The notes under the pieces were generated by a model. The model was given only the letters and a program-made list of their open reading frames with translations. It was not told where the DNA came from and made no database searches. A program made the translations under genes and the position numbers. A stretch of 54,058 nucleotides of DNA from Puniceicoccaceae bacterium (GTDB taxonomy: Bacteria; Verrucomicrobiota; Verrucomicrobiia; Opitutales; Coraliomargaritaceae). Shown here one piece after another: positions 18,356 through 27,405 of this stretch (position 1 is the first letter of the stretch; every line of letters starts with the position of its first letter). Where the stretch lies: the NCBI GenBank assembly GCA_002729725.1, contig PBYS01000070.1, forward strand, positions 1 through 54,058, written 5' to 3'.

Positions 18356-20282
18356 CGGACGTTGAGCGTTCGAAGTTCTTCAGCACCTCGGCGAAGGGCA
18401 CTTCGGCGCAGCGTCCGAACAGTGGTTTGCCGCGCAGGCCGCGCACGGCGGACACCGCAGGCGAGTTGAGTCCGCAGAGGAATCGGGCTTGCTGGCGTGG
18501 GCGGCCCAAGGCTGCGGGATGCGCTTTTATCAGTTCATCAAATCCCGTCAGATCGCAGCTGTTCATGCTCGGGCTCTGCCTTGCTGGCAGCTCGTCGGGA
18601 GCGTCGCCTTGGCAGATGCTGCAGTGCCCGCAGTCTTGGATCTGCTCTCCAAAATATTCGAGTAGGTTTGCGGTTAGGCAGCGATCCCCTTGGGCGTAGT
18701 CGAGCATGCGGTGGATGCGTTCGATCTCCATATGCTCGTGGGTTTCAAAGCTGGCCGCCATCTCCGCGCTGAGGGCATCGATGTCGGGTGTATCCGCAAG
18801 GAGTTCAAAGCGCTGTCGGTAGCCGGCCAGTTGCAGCTGGGCGAGGTCTTTGTGCTCCATACTTTCCAGCGCCCGCAGAATGACGCCGCGGTCCTGTCCG
18901 GTGTGGGCCATGGCCTTGTCCATGTCTAGAGTGACCCATTTCTTGGCTTTGCTGCAGCAGCTAAAGACTTTCTTCAAAAAGGCGGCTTGGTTGGCGGGGT
19001 ATTGGGCGAGTAACCGCTTGCTGTCTACTTTGGGGGCGAAACGTATGCTGCCATAGTAGTGTCCGACAGAGCGAATGATGCCCGCCAATTCCAAGCGGGT
19101 GAGCAAGGTGCTGACTACTAGCTGGCGCATGTCGAAGCGGCGCGAGAGGTCGGTGAGTGCGATGTCGATCTCGTTGCCGCCAGTTAGTAATTCGTCGAGT
19201 AGTCCGCGCAGACTGGTGCTGTCGGGCGTGTCGCCATAGACGAAGTTTTCCAAAGTGGTGGCGTCGTCGGGGCAGGCGAAGAGCTCGCAGACTGAGGGCT
19301 GTCCATCGCGTCCGGCGCGGCCGATCTCCTGCATGTAGCTTTCGTAGCCTTTAGCCATGTGGTAGTGGTAAATATAGCGGATGTCGGACTTGTCGATACC
19401 CATGCCGAAGGCGATGGTGGCGCAAATGATGGGTGTGCGGCCTTGCATGAAGGCCTCTTGGGTGGCGACGCGTTTTTCCGCAGTCATGCCTGCGTGGTAG
19501 GCGGCCGCGTTGAAGCCGGCTTGTTGCAAGTGCTCGGCGACTTCTTCGGCGTGGCGCTGTAGGCTGACGTATACGATGGTCGCGCCCGCAGGGCGTTGCT
19601 TGAGGCGCTCCAGTAAAAGTGCGGGGCGTTCGGCGTCGTGGCAGGCGGTGACTCGCAGCTCTAGGTTGGCACGGTAAAATCCGGTGTTGGTGATGTCGGC
19701 GGGCGCAATGTCAAAGGCGCTCGCCATGTCGCTGGCGACTTGCGGTGTGGCGGTGGCGGTGAGTGCCAGCACCCGCTCGACTTTGAGTGCGCGTGCGGCG
19801 TCGGCCAGTTTTAGGTAGTCGGGGCGGAAGTTGTGGCCCCAAGAGGATATACAGTGGGCCTCGTCGACGGCGAGTAAGCTAATCTTCTGACCGCGAATCA
19901 GGTTGAGGAAGCGTTCGTTACTGAGGCGCTCAGGTGCGACGAAGAGTAGTTTGACTGTGCCGCTGCGTATGTCGTCGGTCACGCGGCGGTAGTCGGCCTC
20001 ATCCAGGCTGGAGTCCAAACGCTCGGCTTGGATGCCTTTGGCGCGCAGGCTGTCGATTTGATCTTTCATCAGCGCCAATAAGGGCGAGATCACGAGTGTC
20101 AGCCCCGGCAGCAGTAGCGAGGGCAGTTGGTAGCACAGACTCTTGCCCGAGCCGGTGGGGAAGATCGCACCAGCGCTGCGCCCGTCGAGTAGACATTCAA
20201 TCACGGTCTGCTGACCGGGGCGAAAGGCGTCGAAGCCGAAGCGTTCTTTGAGTAGGGTGAGTGGGGTGTTGGAATGGGGCAT
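18345..20282 (-). CDS. recQ: ATP-dependent DNA helicase RecQ
   Basis: The 645-residue enzyme unwinds DNA 3' to 5' in recombination and fork repair. Walker [15 protein letters not shown] is near residue 45, [17 protein letters not shown] near 140, [10 protein letters not shown] follows, and [15 protein letters not shown] is motif VI. A zinc-binding RQC cysteine set ends in DCGHCSIC. The C-terminal HRDC domain is replaced by a short tail with [22 protein letters not shown], seen in short RecQ homologues. The next gene downstream in the same orientation is the convergent partner's end, so it is likely a single-gene unit or is cotranscribed with the small gene at 20294. Confidence 0.93.
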   Translation of the reverse strand: MPHSNTPLTLLKERFGFDAFRPGQQTVIECLLDGRSAGAIFPTGSGKSLCYQLPSLLLPGLTLVISPLLALMKDQIDSLRAKGIQAERLDSSLDEADYRRVTDDIRSGTVKLLFVAPERLSNERFLNLIRGQKISLLAVDEAHCISSWGHNFRPDYLKLADAARALKVERVLALTATATPQVASDMASAFDIAPADITNTGFYRANLELRVTACHDAERPALLLERLKQRPAGATIVYVSLQRHAEEVAEHLQQAGFNAAAYHAGMTAEKRVATQEAFMQGRTPIICATIAFGMGIDKSDIRYIYHYHMAKGYESYMQEIGRAGRDGQPSVCELFACPDDATTLENFVYGDTPDSTSLRGLLDELLTGGNEIDIALTDLSRRFDMRQLVVSTLLTRLELAGIIRSVGHYYGSIRFAPKVDSKRLLAQYPANQAAFLKKVFSCCSKAKKWVTLDMDKAMAHTGQDRGVILRALESMEHKDLAQLQLAGYRQRFELLADTPDIDALSAEMAASFETHEHMEIERIHRMLDYAQGDRCLTANLLEYFGEQIQDCGHCSICQGDAPDELPARQSPSMNSCDLTGFDELIKAHPAALGRPRQQARFLCGLNSPAVSAVRGLRGKPLFGRCAEVPFAEVLKNFERSTSDIE

Positions 20283-20293
20283 GGGGCTTTGAT

Positions 20294-20677
20294 TTATGTT
20301 TCGCTTTCACGCTGCACCCAGGCTTGTGCTTCTGTAAGTGTCGCAAATATCTGGGTGCTCCAGGGAGACTTGCCTTCGATGTAGCGATCGTAGGTGTTGG
20401 ATAAGGTTTCTCCATCCTGACTATTGGTGACTACTGCGATTTTGACACGTGGGTTGCTGCGGGCAGCCGCCATGTCGAGGTGCGCGACTTTGCGCATGTG
20501 GCTTTCTGTGGCTTCGACACGTTCGACGGCTGTGAGATCTACTATCTGAAAGCGAATGTCGTCAAAGCGTTCATCTCCAAAGAGTTCAAAGTTAGAGTTG
20601 AGCAGATCTTCTCCTGTTAAGACGCCTGAATAGGTCCAAGTGATGCAGTTTTTCTGCCATGTGATTGTGTAAGCCAT
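20294..20677 (-). CDS. SpoIIAA-like (STAS-fold) protein
   Basis: The 127-residue soluble protein resembles the SpoIIAA-like family (a STAS-related fold): a first beta hairpin [19 protein letters not shown], the pair [13 protein letters not shown], and a late [11 protein letters not shown] with the closing helix LTEAQAWV. The role of these proteins is not known. Its start is preceded by a large palindrome at 20740-20762. recQ begins 11 bases after its stop, so both may be in one unit. Confidence 0.55.
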   Translation of the reverse strand: MAYTITWQKNCITWTYSGVLTGEDLLNSNFELFGDERFDDIRFQIVDLTAVERVEATESHMRKVAHLDMAAARSNPRVKIAVVTNSQDGETLSNTYDRYIEGKSPWSTQIFATLTEAQAWVQRESET

Positions 20678-20739
20678 TAAAATTAGGAGAGGGTGGAAAT
20701 ACTTGTGGTGGTTTTTAGTTTTGTAATTTTTGAGTGTTG

Positions 20740-20762
20740 GTAATGATTTATCAAATCATTAC
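20740..20762. promoter_or_regulatory. 23-bp perfect inverted repeat (10-bp arms)
   Basis: GTAATGATTT, then ATC, then AAATCATTAC. It lies 63 bases upstream of the SpoIIAA-like gene and 58 bases past the end of the GspF-like gene. The minus-strand continuation is A-rich, not T-rich, so it is not a standard terminator. An operator for the downstream gene is the better guess. Confidence 0.4.
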
Positions 20763-20819
20763 TTAGCATTTTCCGAACCTTATTGTAGCTTCATGACGTT
20801 TTGCACGCTCATTCAACAT

Positions 20820-21797
20820 TTAGCCAGTAATGCCATCCAGGGCATTCAGGTAGCCGCTGAATACATTAAAAATTATGTAGATTACCAGTATCGCGATGAT
20901 GGCTAACACTAGGCTGGGGTAGAGGATCGAGGCGAGTGTCATTGTACGATTGGCACGTTCTTGATATTGGCGTCCTGCGTTGAGTAGATTGCTTTCGAGT
21001 TGTCCGCTTTGGGCGCCGGTGCTGTAGAAGGCCTTAAAGTCAGCTGGGAAGCATTTAAACCGGTGTAGCTCTATGGATGGGTCTTGCCCGGCTGCAAAGC
21101 AGGGCTCTAGTTGAGCGATTGCTTGGTTGTAGCGCGGGTCGTTAACTAATTTGGCCGAGAGGCGCCAAGCGCTGGGCGCGGGAATGCCAGCGGCAAGAAA
21201 GGTGCCTAGTGCGTAGGCTAGATCCGCCATGGCTTGCTGTTGGCTATAAGCGCGCAGGACGGGAAGCGTGCGCAAGATGCGGGGCAGTAGGGGGCTGTCG
21301 CTGCGGACGAGATAAAGGATGGCTGCGATCAGTAGCCAGATTGGTAGAATGAAAACTGTGCTTTCGAGCAGGTAGCGGCCGAGGCTCCATTCGAGCCCGT
21401 GTTCGTAATCGATCATGCGCGCGATGGGCAGCAATAGGGCGGTGATATGTATCACGATCAAGGGGTAAATACTCCCTAGCAGCAGTTTCATCTGGGTGGC
21501 TCCGATACTGGCGTGGCGATCAGATAAGTTGCTTAATGTGCGGGCTAGGCTGCCTGTTTCCATGCCTGCTAAGAGGAACTGGCGATCTGCCCGTGGTAAC
21601 CACTGAGGTGCGCGGGCCAGCACCTCGCAAGGGGGATCGCCGGCCTCTAGTTGATCGGCCATTGCATCGCGTCCGGGTTGCGGTAAGCCTTGGCTCAGGC
21701 GTAGTGCATCGCTGAGAGGCACGCCAGCCTCTAGTTGCTGGCCTAGTTGCGCATACCAATTGGAGAGATTTTTGTGCGAAGCCATAGGTGTAAGCAA
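20820..21797 (-). CDS. GspF/PilC-like inner-membrane protein
   Basis: The 325-residue protein has two T2SSF-type repeats. The first (YAQLGQQLEAGVPLSDALRLS ... AGMETGSLARTLSNLSDRH) and second (DLAYALGTFLAAGIPAPSAWRLS ... YSTGAQSGQLESNLLNAGRQYQERAN) each carry the typical G-E/Q-x-S-G-x-L pattern. Membrane segments follow each repeat, and the last is YPSLVLAIIAILVIYIIFNVFSG. It is shorter than usual GspF (about 400). No secretion ATPase or pilin lies nearby, so its partner machine is elsewhere. It is divergent from the GT39 gene, and an 11-bp inverted repeat spans the gap. Confidence 0.8.
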   Translation of the reverse strand: MLTPMASHKNLSNWYAQLGQQLEAGVPLSDALRLSQGLPQPGRDAMADQLEAGDPPCEVLARAPQWLPRADRQFLLAGMETGSLARTLSNLSDRHASIGATQMKLLLGSIYPLIVIHITALLLPIARMIDYEHGLEWSLGRYLLESTVFILPIWLLIAAILYLVRSDSPLLPRILRTLPVLRAYSQQQAMADLAYALGTFLAAGIPAPSAWRLSAKLVNDPRYNQAIAQLEPCFAAGQDPSIELHRFKCFPADFKAFYSTGAQSGQLESNLLNAGRQYQERANRTMTLASILYPSLVLAIIAILVIYIIFNVFSGYLNALDGITG

Positions 21798-21802
21798 TGT
21801 GG

Positions 21803-21886
21803 ATTCATTCTCTGATGGCGATAGGTAAAATTCAGCTTTGATCCTTGTCGTAAATACGCTTCATTCGTGGGCAGGAGAGAATGAAT
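21803..21886. promoter_or_regulatory. Widely spaced 11-bp inverted repeat in a divergent promoter region
   Basis: ATTCATTCTCT at 21803-21813 and AGAGAATGAAT at 21876-21886 are perfect inverse copies with 62 bases between. They flank the gap between the GspF-like and GT39-like start codons and could be paired operators bridged by a regulator. Confidence 0.35.
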
Positions 21887-21915
21887 ATCATAGATGAGAA
21901 CAAAAAGGTGAAGAC

Positions 21916-23673
21916 GTGAGTCGTCTGTGGAAGCTTCTGGCAGTGCTTGCGGTGCTGTACGTCTTAATGTTTGGCATGAGTTTTCTTGCGGATCCATTAG
22001 GTCAAGTGCCTGTTTTGGATGCGCGTGAAAACGTCGCTTGGGCTGCTGTGATACGTGAGGGGGCCTTACCTGCGGAGCCGATCTATCGCGCATTGCTCTA
22101 TCCTTGGGTCTTGGCGCAGTTGCCAGCTGCGAGCTTGCCGGCGGGGGCGACTTGTTTGGGCGTGTTCATGCATTTGGTCAGCGCGGCTTTGGTGGGCTTG
22201 ATTGCTTTGCGCCTCTGGCGAGCCGAATCAGCAGCGTGGGCCTCGGCGCTGCTCTTTGCGATCTATCCAGTCGCTTTGTATTTTGCAGGGCAAGTCCTCG
22301 ACATTACTTTTTCCATTAGTTTCTTTCTGGGTGCAGTTTATCTGCTGTTGCGTAGTATGGAGTCGGCCTCGCTTCGCACGCACTTGCTACTAGGCCTGGC
22401 CGCGGGACTGCTGGGCGGAGTGGCTGTGCTGGCACGGCCTAACTTTTTGCCCGCAGTGCTTTGTTTTCCGTGTTTTGTGCTGCTTGTGCAAGCACGCCCC
22501 TGGCGTGCGGCGCTTGCAGTGTCTGCTGGCATCTTATGTGCCTTATGCGCGCAAGGCTTAGTGAATCAACAGCTGTCGGGGCAATTCCGTCTGTTGCCAT
22601 GGCAGGGCGCGTATAATCTCTTCGCCGCCAATCGGGAGGGGGCGAATGGTAAATACTACATGCAGCGCGTCACTTTCGATGCAGTGCCCGCAGGCGCGAA
22701 TACGACGCGCATGGAGTCCGAGCATTTCTATCGTGAGGCATTCGGAGCGGATGCGGATTTGGAGGTGGATGCGATGAATGCATATTGGCGCGAACAATTG
22801 CGCGAGTCCGTCGCCGCAGATCCGTGGCGATGGCTGGGGCTCATGGCGCGCAAGGGCTTCTATGTCTTTAATAATTGGGAGCAGTATAACAATCTGAGCT
22901 ATCATTATCATCAGGCACGTTGGCCTTTGTTGGCTTGGAATCCTTTGGGCTGGGGAGTGCTCTTGTTACTCGCAGGGGCAGGGCTCTGTTTCGGTTACTG
23001 GAATTCCGATCGAGCTGCTTTCTGGGGAATCACTATACTCGGGCTGGCATATGCCGCAGGGCTGTTGCTCTTTTTTGTCAGTGCGCGTTTTCGCTTGCCG
23101 CTGGTCCCTCTGCTCTGCGTGGCCGCGGGGGGCTGTGTCTTTTGGCGTAGGCCGCAAGGCTCGCGCGAATGGAGCCTGGCGACTATACTGCTGTTATGCC
23201 TGGGAGGCTTGACTTTTGGTAACTGGTTTGATGCCAGAGACCGTGCGCCTTTTATCCAAGACGAAGTGCTGCTCGCGAAAGCCAATAGCGAGCTTGGAGA
23301 TGATTTGCAGGCTTTAGCGCTATCGCGCTCCGTCTTGGCGCGTGAGCCTATGCGCGCAGAGGCGCAAGGCCTCGAGTTGACGAGTCTCTTTAACCTGTGG
23401 TTACTTCAGCGTGAGCCGGTTTATTGGCAGGATTTAGCCTCCGCGCTTGAGAGGATTCAGTCCAGCGATGCGGCTGTTGAATTTATTCGTGGCGTGTTCT
23501 TGTGGCGCGAGGCTCAGCCTCAGCAGGCCATTGCGATCTGGCAGGCCGCGGTTCGAGACTTCGGCGCGAAGGCACGCTCCAGTGCGGATGCACTTCAAGC
23601 TGTGGAAGCTGAGCCCCCGGAAGCAGGGCGTTCTCAAATCATTGAGCAGTTGCGGCAGATTTTAGGCGTCTGA
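21916..23673 (+). CDS. Membrane glycosyltransferase (GT39/ArnT-like) with C-terminal soluble region
   Basis: The 585-residue protein starts with GTG and a hydrophobic helix (LWKLLAVLAVLYVLMFGMSFLA). An acidic loop follows with DARENVAWAA and EPIYRALLYPW, typical of the first periplasmic loop of GT39 enzymes, where the Asp is catalytic. About nine to ten membrane segments follow, up to RFRLPLVPLLCVAAGG. The last 170 residues are soluble and helical (ALALSRSVLAREPMRAEAQG) and look TPR-like. Such enzymes transfer sugars from polyprenyl phosphate to lipid or protein. Both donor and acceptor are unknown. Confidence 0.65.
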   Translation: MSRLWKLLAVLAVLYVLMFGMSFLADPLGQVPVLDARENVAWAAVIREGALPAEPIYRALLYPWVLAQLPAASLPAGATCLGVFMHLVSAALVGLIALRLWRAESAAWASALLFAIYPVALYFAGQVLDITFSISFFLGAVYLLLRSMESASLRTHLLLGLAAGLLGGVAVLARPNFLPAVLCFPCFVLLVQARPWRAALAVSAGILCALCAQGLVNQQLSGQFRLLPWQGAYNLFAANREGANGKYYMQRVTFDAVPAGANTTRMESEHFYREAFGADADLEVDAMNAYWREQLRESVAADPWRWLGLMARKGFYVFNNWEQYNNLSYHYHQARWPLLAWNPLGWGVLLLLAGAGLCFGYWNSDRAAFWGITILGLAYAAGLLLFFVSARFRLPLVPLLCVAAGGCVFWRRPQGSREWSLATILLLCLGGLTFGNWFDARDRAPFIQDEVLLAKANSELGDDLQALALSRSVLAREPMRAEAQGLELTSLFNLWLLQREPVYWQDLASALERIQSSDAAVEFIRGVFLWREAQPQQAIAIWQAAVRDFGAKARSSADALQAVEAEPPEAGRSQIIEQLRQILGV

Positions 23674-23702
23674 TCTTAGCCTTCTAGCTTGCTATTTTTC
23701 TT

Positions 23703-23721
23703 ATTTAGAATAATTCTAAAT
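23703..23721. promoter_or_regulatory. PerR-box-like 19-bp palindrome
   Basis: ATTTAGAAT-A-ATTCTAAAT is a perfect palindrome that ends 5 bases before the start codon of the metal ATPase gene. Its core TTAGAATAATTCTAA fits the 7-1-7 PerR consensus TTAnAATnATTnTAA at every defined position. TAGAAT at 23706-23711 could serve as the -10 box, so a bound repressor would block RNA polymerase directly. Confidence 0.6.
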
Positions 23722-23726
23722 TAAGT

Positions 23727-25769
23727 ATGAGTAAAGTAAGCCCACATTCCAAAGCAATCGGAGTCTCGGTCGATTCCAAGCCTGATGGTGGACTGGAATT
23801 GAGCAAAGCGACTTGCCTGACTGCGCCTAAACTTTGGCGCTGGCGCGAATTGTCGATGCGTGGGGAGGCTGCGGCCGAGGAAGAGGATTGGCGAACTCTG
23901 GCCATGCTGGCCGGCGCCTGTGCCATCTTGGGGCTTACGGCTTGGGGCATGGATACTGCGGACGTGGCTCCTGCCTGGCTGCCTATGGGGCTGTATCTCG
24001 CTGCGATGCTGGCGGGTGGTTGGGACGCCTTTCAGGATGCGCGGGAGGGACTGCCCAAGGGGGAGCTGGATATACACTTTCTAATGTTGGCCGTGGCGGT
24101 CGGTGCGGCCTGCATCGGTGCGTGGGCGGAAGGGGCATTGTTGCTATTTCTCTTTTCGTTTTCGGGGGCCTTGGAGCATTTTGCGCTGTACCGCACGCGC
24201 CGTGAGATAAACAGTCTATTCGATGCGGCTCCTAAGACGGCCTTGCGAGTGGATGCCTCGGGGAGCGAGCATCAGATACCGGTGTCTCAGGTGCAGGTCG
24301 GCCATATACTGTCGGTCAAGCCCGGCGGGCTATTTCCGGTAGATGCCGAAGTGATCGAAGGGAAAACTGCTGCCGACGAGTCCAATCTCACAGGTGAGGC
24401 GAACCCAGTCGCGAAGCTCCAAGGTGATCCTGTGTTTAGTGGCACACTCAATCTGTGGGGCGCGGTGCACGTTCGAGCGACGAAGCTCGCGGGGGAGAGT
24501 GCTTTGCAGAAAGTGATTCGACTGATTCAAGAAGCGCAGCATTTAAAAGCGCCCAGTCAGCGCTTCACTGACCGCTTTGGCACGGGGTATACTGTTGGGA
24601 TTTTGGGGCTCACTGCGCTGATGTTTTTCGTCTGGTGGCTCGGCTTTGGCATTCCCGCTTTCACTAATACCGAGCTTGGCTTTTCGGCCTTTTACCGCGC
24701 CATGACTTTGCTGGTGGTCGCTAGCCCTTGCGCCTTAGTCATTTCGATTCCTTCGGCGATTCTTGCTTCCATCGCATGGGGCGCCCGGCATGGCGTGCTT
24801 TTCCGCGGCGGGGCGGCGATCGAAAAGTTGGCAGAGGTGAATCTAGTGGCATTGGATAAAACAGGCACGCTGACCACGGGCGAAATGGAAGTGGATTGTA
24901 TCGAAAGTTTCCCTCCTGGACGCGAAGATGAGGCATTGGAGCTGGCCTATTCACTGGAGAGTCACGGTTCGCACCCGATCGGACGTGCGATTCAAAAATA
25001 CGCCAAAGCACAAGGGGCTCACCAAAGGAAAATCGACGACTTCGAAGCCATGAGCGGTCAAGGCGTGCAGGGCCGGGCAGGCGATGCGCTCTGTGTGCTG
25101 GGGCGACGCGAACTGCTGGAGGCTGGCCCCTTGGCTGAGTGGATCCAGTCCGTGCCGGAGCCGTCTCAGGAGTTTGTTGAAAACTGGATTTTTGAGGGCG
25201 ACCTGATCGCTCGCATCTTATTACGCGATCAAATACGGCTTGAATCCGCGGCCACCCTTGAGGCCTTGCGCGGGTTAGGTGTGCGCACTGTGATGCTGAC
25301 TGGTGACCGCCGCGCGGCGGCTGAATCTGTCGGGAGCCAGATTGGTATCGACGAGATACGAGCCGCTCTCAGCCCGGAAGGAAAAGTGTCTGTCATTCGG
25401 GAGTACACCGAAGCTGGATACAAGGTCGCGATGGTTGGTGATGGCGTCAATGATGCGCCCTGTTTGGCGGCCGCCTATGTCTCGGTCGCCATGGGAGCCC
25501 GCGGCAGTGATGCGGCGCTGGAGCAGAGCGAGGTGGTTCTTATGAAAGATCGCATCGAGAATTTTCTAGCAGCGGTCTCTTTGAGTAATCGAGCCCGCGC
25601 CATCATTCGTCAAAACCTCGCGATCGCCCTCGGCACCGTCATCCTAATGGCCGGCGCTGCGATCCTAGGTTGGATTCCACTCAGCATCGGAGTCTTCGCT
25701 CACGAAGGCAGCACCGTCGTCGTCTGCCTCAACAGCCTGCGGCTGCTCTTTAAATCAAACAAAGAATAA
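23727..25769 (+). CDS. P1B-4-type heavy metal translocating ATPase
   Basis: The 680-residue pump exports a transition metal at the cost of ATP. It has the SPC metal motif in the membrane helix VVASPCALVISIPSA near residue 334, DKTGTLT near 377, SHGSHPIGRAI in the nucleotide domain, MVGDGVNDAP, and HEGSTVVVCLNSLRLL in the last helix. The combination SPC plus HEGS/GT and the lack of an N-terminal HMA domain point to subgroup P1B-4, which moves Fe(II), Co(II) or Ni(II) (PfeT, CtpD, CoaT). A PerR-like box directly upstream fits the Fe(II) branch. The last 15 bases overlap the convergent DUF456 gene. Confidence 0.85.
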   Translation: MSKVSPHSKAIGVSVDSKPDGGLELSKATCLTAPKLWRWRELSMRGEAAAEEEDWRTLAMLAGACAILGLTAWGMDTADVAPAWLPMGLYLAAMLAGGWDAFQDAREGLPKGELDIHFLMLAVAVGAACIGAWAEGALLLFLFSFSGALEHFALYRTRREINSLFDAAPKTALRVDASGSEHQIPVSQVQVGHILSVKPGGLFPVDAEVIEGKTAADESNLTGEANPVAKLQGDPVFSGTLNLWGAVHVRATKLAGESALQKVIRLIQEAQHLKAPSQRFTDRFGTGYTVGILGLTALMFFVWWLGFGIPAFTNTELGFSAFYRAMTLLVVASPCALVISIPSAILASIAWGARHGVLFRGGAAIEKLAEVNLVALDKTGTLTTGEMEVDCIESFPPGREDEALELAYSLESHGSHPIGRAIQKYAKAQGAHQRKIDDFEAMSGQGVQGRAGDALCVLGRRELLEAGPLAEWIQSVPEPSQEFVENWIFEGDLIARILLRDQIRLESAATLEALRGLGVRTVMLTGDRRAAAESVGSQIGIDEIRAALSPEGKVSVIREYTEAGYKVAMVGDGVNDAPCLAAAYVSVAMGARGSDAALEQSEVVLMKDRIENFLAAVSLSNRARAIIRQNLAIALGTVILMAGAAILGWIPLSIGVFAHEGSTVVVCLNSLRLLFKSNKE

Positions 25770-26255
25770 GTCCAAAAAGAACAGGCAGATCACGCACACG
25801 CTGATTCCAAACTTGAGAGCAAAGGCTAAGATGCCGCCCACCACGGTGCCGATGCCCGCTTTGCCCCCGTCACGAAAACTGCGGCCCGCGGCCAGTTCGC
25901 CAATCACCGCACCCAGGATCGGACCCACGATTAGCCAGAAGAGCGGGGGAGGGATGAAGAAGCCCACGAAGGCTCCCACAAAAGCGCCGACCGCGCCTTT
26001 CCAAGTCGCGCCAAATCGTCGCGCGCCCCAGACGCCCATCACGAAGTCTGCCAGCTGCCCGAGTAGTGTCAGCACGCCGCCTAGGATCACGATCTTCCAA
26101 GTCACCGAGTCTTCCGCACCCATCCAGAGGCGGTGCACGATCACACCCAGCCATACGATGAGAGCGCCTGGCACCACTGGTAATAATGAGCCCGCTAAGC
26201 CGAGCATGAATATGAGCACGCTGACTCCCAGCGCGGTGTACTCGATTGCTGTCAT
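25755..26255 (-). CDS. DUF456 family membrane protein
   Basis: The 166-residue protein has four to five hydrophobic, glycine-rich segments, with the family features LAGSLLPVVPGALIVWLGV, GQLADFVMGVWGARRFGATW and FFIPPPLFWLIVGPILGAVIGEL. Function is unknown across the family. It is convergent with the metal ATPase gene and overlaps it by 15 bases. No partner genes are evident. Confidence 0.8.
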   Translation of the reverse strand: MTAIEYTALGVSVLIFMLGLAGSLLPVVPGALIVWLGVIVHRLWMGAEDSVTWKIVILGGVLTLLGQLADFVMGVWGARRFGATWKGAVGAFVGAFVGFFIPPPLFWLIVGPILGAVIGELAAGRSFRDGGKAGIGTVVGGILAFALKFGISVCVICLFFLDLFFV

Positions 26256-26352
26256 ATCAAATTATTAAATCAGTCGCGGATCAAAAGCGAAGTGTTCCGC
26301 AGCGCCGATCTTTATTTGATTAAATATGGATGTAGAGGGCAAATTTCTCTGC

Positions 26353-27405
26353 TTATGCGGATGGGAACATGGAGCGAGTGCTATTCGCATAGCGCACCAG
26401 TGCCAACATTACTGGCACCTCGACCAGAACGCCAACGATGGTGACCAATACAGCCGGTGAGGACGCACCAAAGAGTGTAATCGCAACTGCAACGGACAGC
26501 TCGAAAAAATTAGACGCTCCGATCATACCAGCGGGTGCGGCGATATCGTGACTCAAGCGTAGCTTACGGCAGGTACAATACGACAGGAAGAAAATCAGGC
26601 AGGTCTGAATGATTAAGGGAATCGCAATCAACGCGATATGGAAAGGATTGCTCAAGATTACATCACCTTGAAAAGAAAAGATCAGTATCAGGGTAAGCAG
26701 TAAGCCTCCAATTGTGACGTTATTAAACTTGGGGATGAAAGCATCGTTAAAGTAATCTGCACCCTTAGTTTTGATCATATAATTTCTGGTAAGAACGCCA
26801 CCAACCAATGGGATGACCACAAAGAGAAAGACCGAGAGCAAGAGAGTATCCCAAGGGATGGTGATCCCCCCCACACCCAGCAAAAGCGCCACAATGGGGG
26901 TGAAGGCGATCAGAATGATCAGGTCATTCGTAGCCACTTGCACCACGGTGTAGGCCGCGTTGCCCTTGGTCAAATGACTCCATACAAACACCATCGCAGT
27001 ACAGGGAGCCGCTCCGAGTAGCACCGCGCCAGCGAGGTATTGCTTTGCGAGATCGGCGGGAATGAAAGCCTTGAAGACGACATAAAAGAAGAAAGCCGAA
27101 ATGGCGAACATACTAAAAGGCTTGATCAGCCAGTTCATCACCCAAGTCACGTAAAGCCCCTTGGGATTTCGCCTCACATTTTTGACGCTGGAAAAATCAA
27201 CTTTCATCATCATTGGGTAGATCATTAGCCAAATTAACACAGCGATGGGAATGGATACATTCGCATATTCCAACTGCCCTAAGGCAGCGGGAATTGCTGG
27301 CAAAAACTTACCGATTAAGACACCCGTCACCATGCAAAGGATGACCCAAAGGGTTAAGTTCTTTTCAAAAAAACTAATTCCTGATTCTTGATTCTCTTTT
27401 TTCAT
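26353..27405 (-). CDS. acr3: Arsenite efflux transporter Acr3
   Basis: The 350-residue carrier has ten predicted membrane segments and exports As(OH)3 as arsenite using the proton gradient. The essential cysteine is in LLGAAPCTAMVFVWS near residue 138, the fourth-helix motif of the family. A helix-breaking GMIGASNFFELSVAVAI follows, with its conserved Glu. Its ATG overlaps the arsA stop codon as ATGA at 27405-27402, so translation is coupled. Having ArsA together with Acr3 rather than ArsB is a known variant. It ends the operon arsR-arsD-arsA-acr3. Confidence 0.93.
   Translation of the reverse strand: MKKENQESGISFFEKNLTLWVILCMVTGVLIGKFLPAIPAALGQLEYANVSIPIAVLIWLMIYPMMMKVDFSSVKNVRRNPKGLYVTWVMNWLIKPFSMFAISAFFFYVVFKAFIPADLAKQYLAGAVLLGAAPCTAMVFVWSHLTKGNAAYTVVQVATNDLIILIAFTPIVALLLGVGGITIPWDTLLLSVFLFVVIPLVGGVLTRNYMIKTKGADYFNDAFIPKFNNVTIGGLLLTLILIFSFQGDVILSNPFHIALIAIPLIIQTCLIFFLSYCTCRKLRLSHDIAAPAGMIGASNFFELSVAVAITLFGASSPAVLVTIVGVLVEVPVMLALVRYANSTRSMFPSA

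Noticed and set aside
20740..20762. Intrinsic terminator of the GspF-like gene
   Set aside because: No T-run follows the hairpin on the minus strand; the sequence after it is A-rich.
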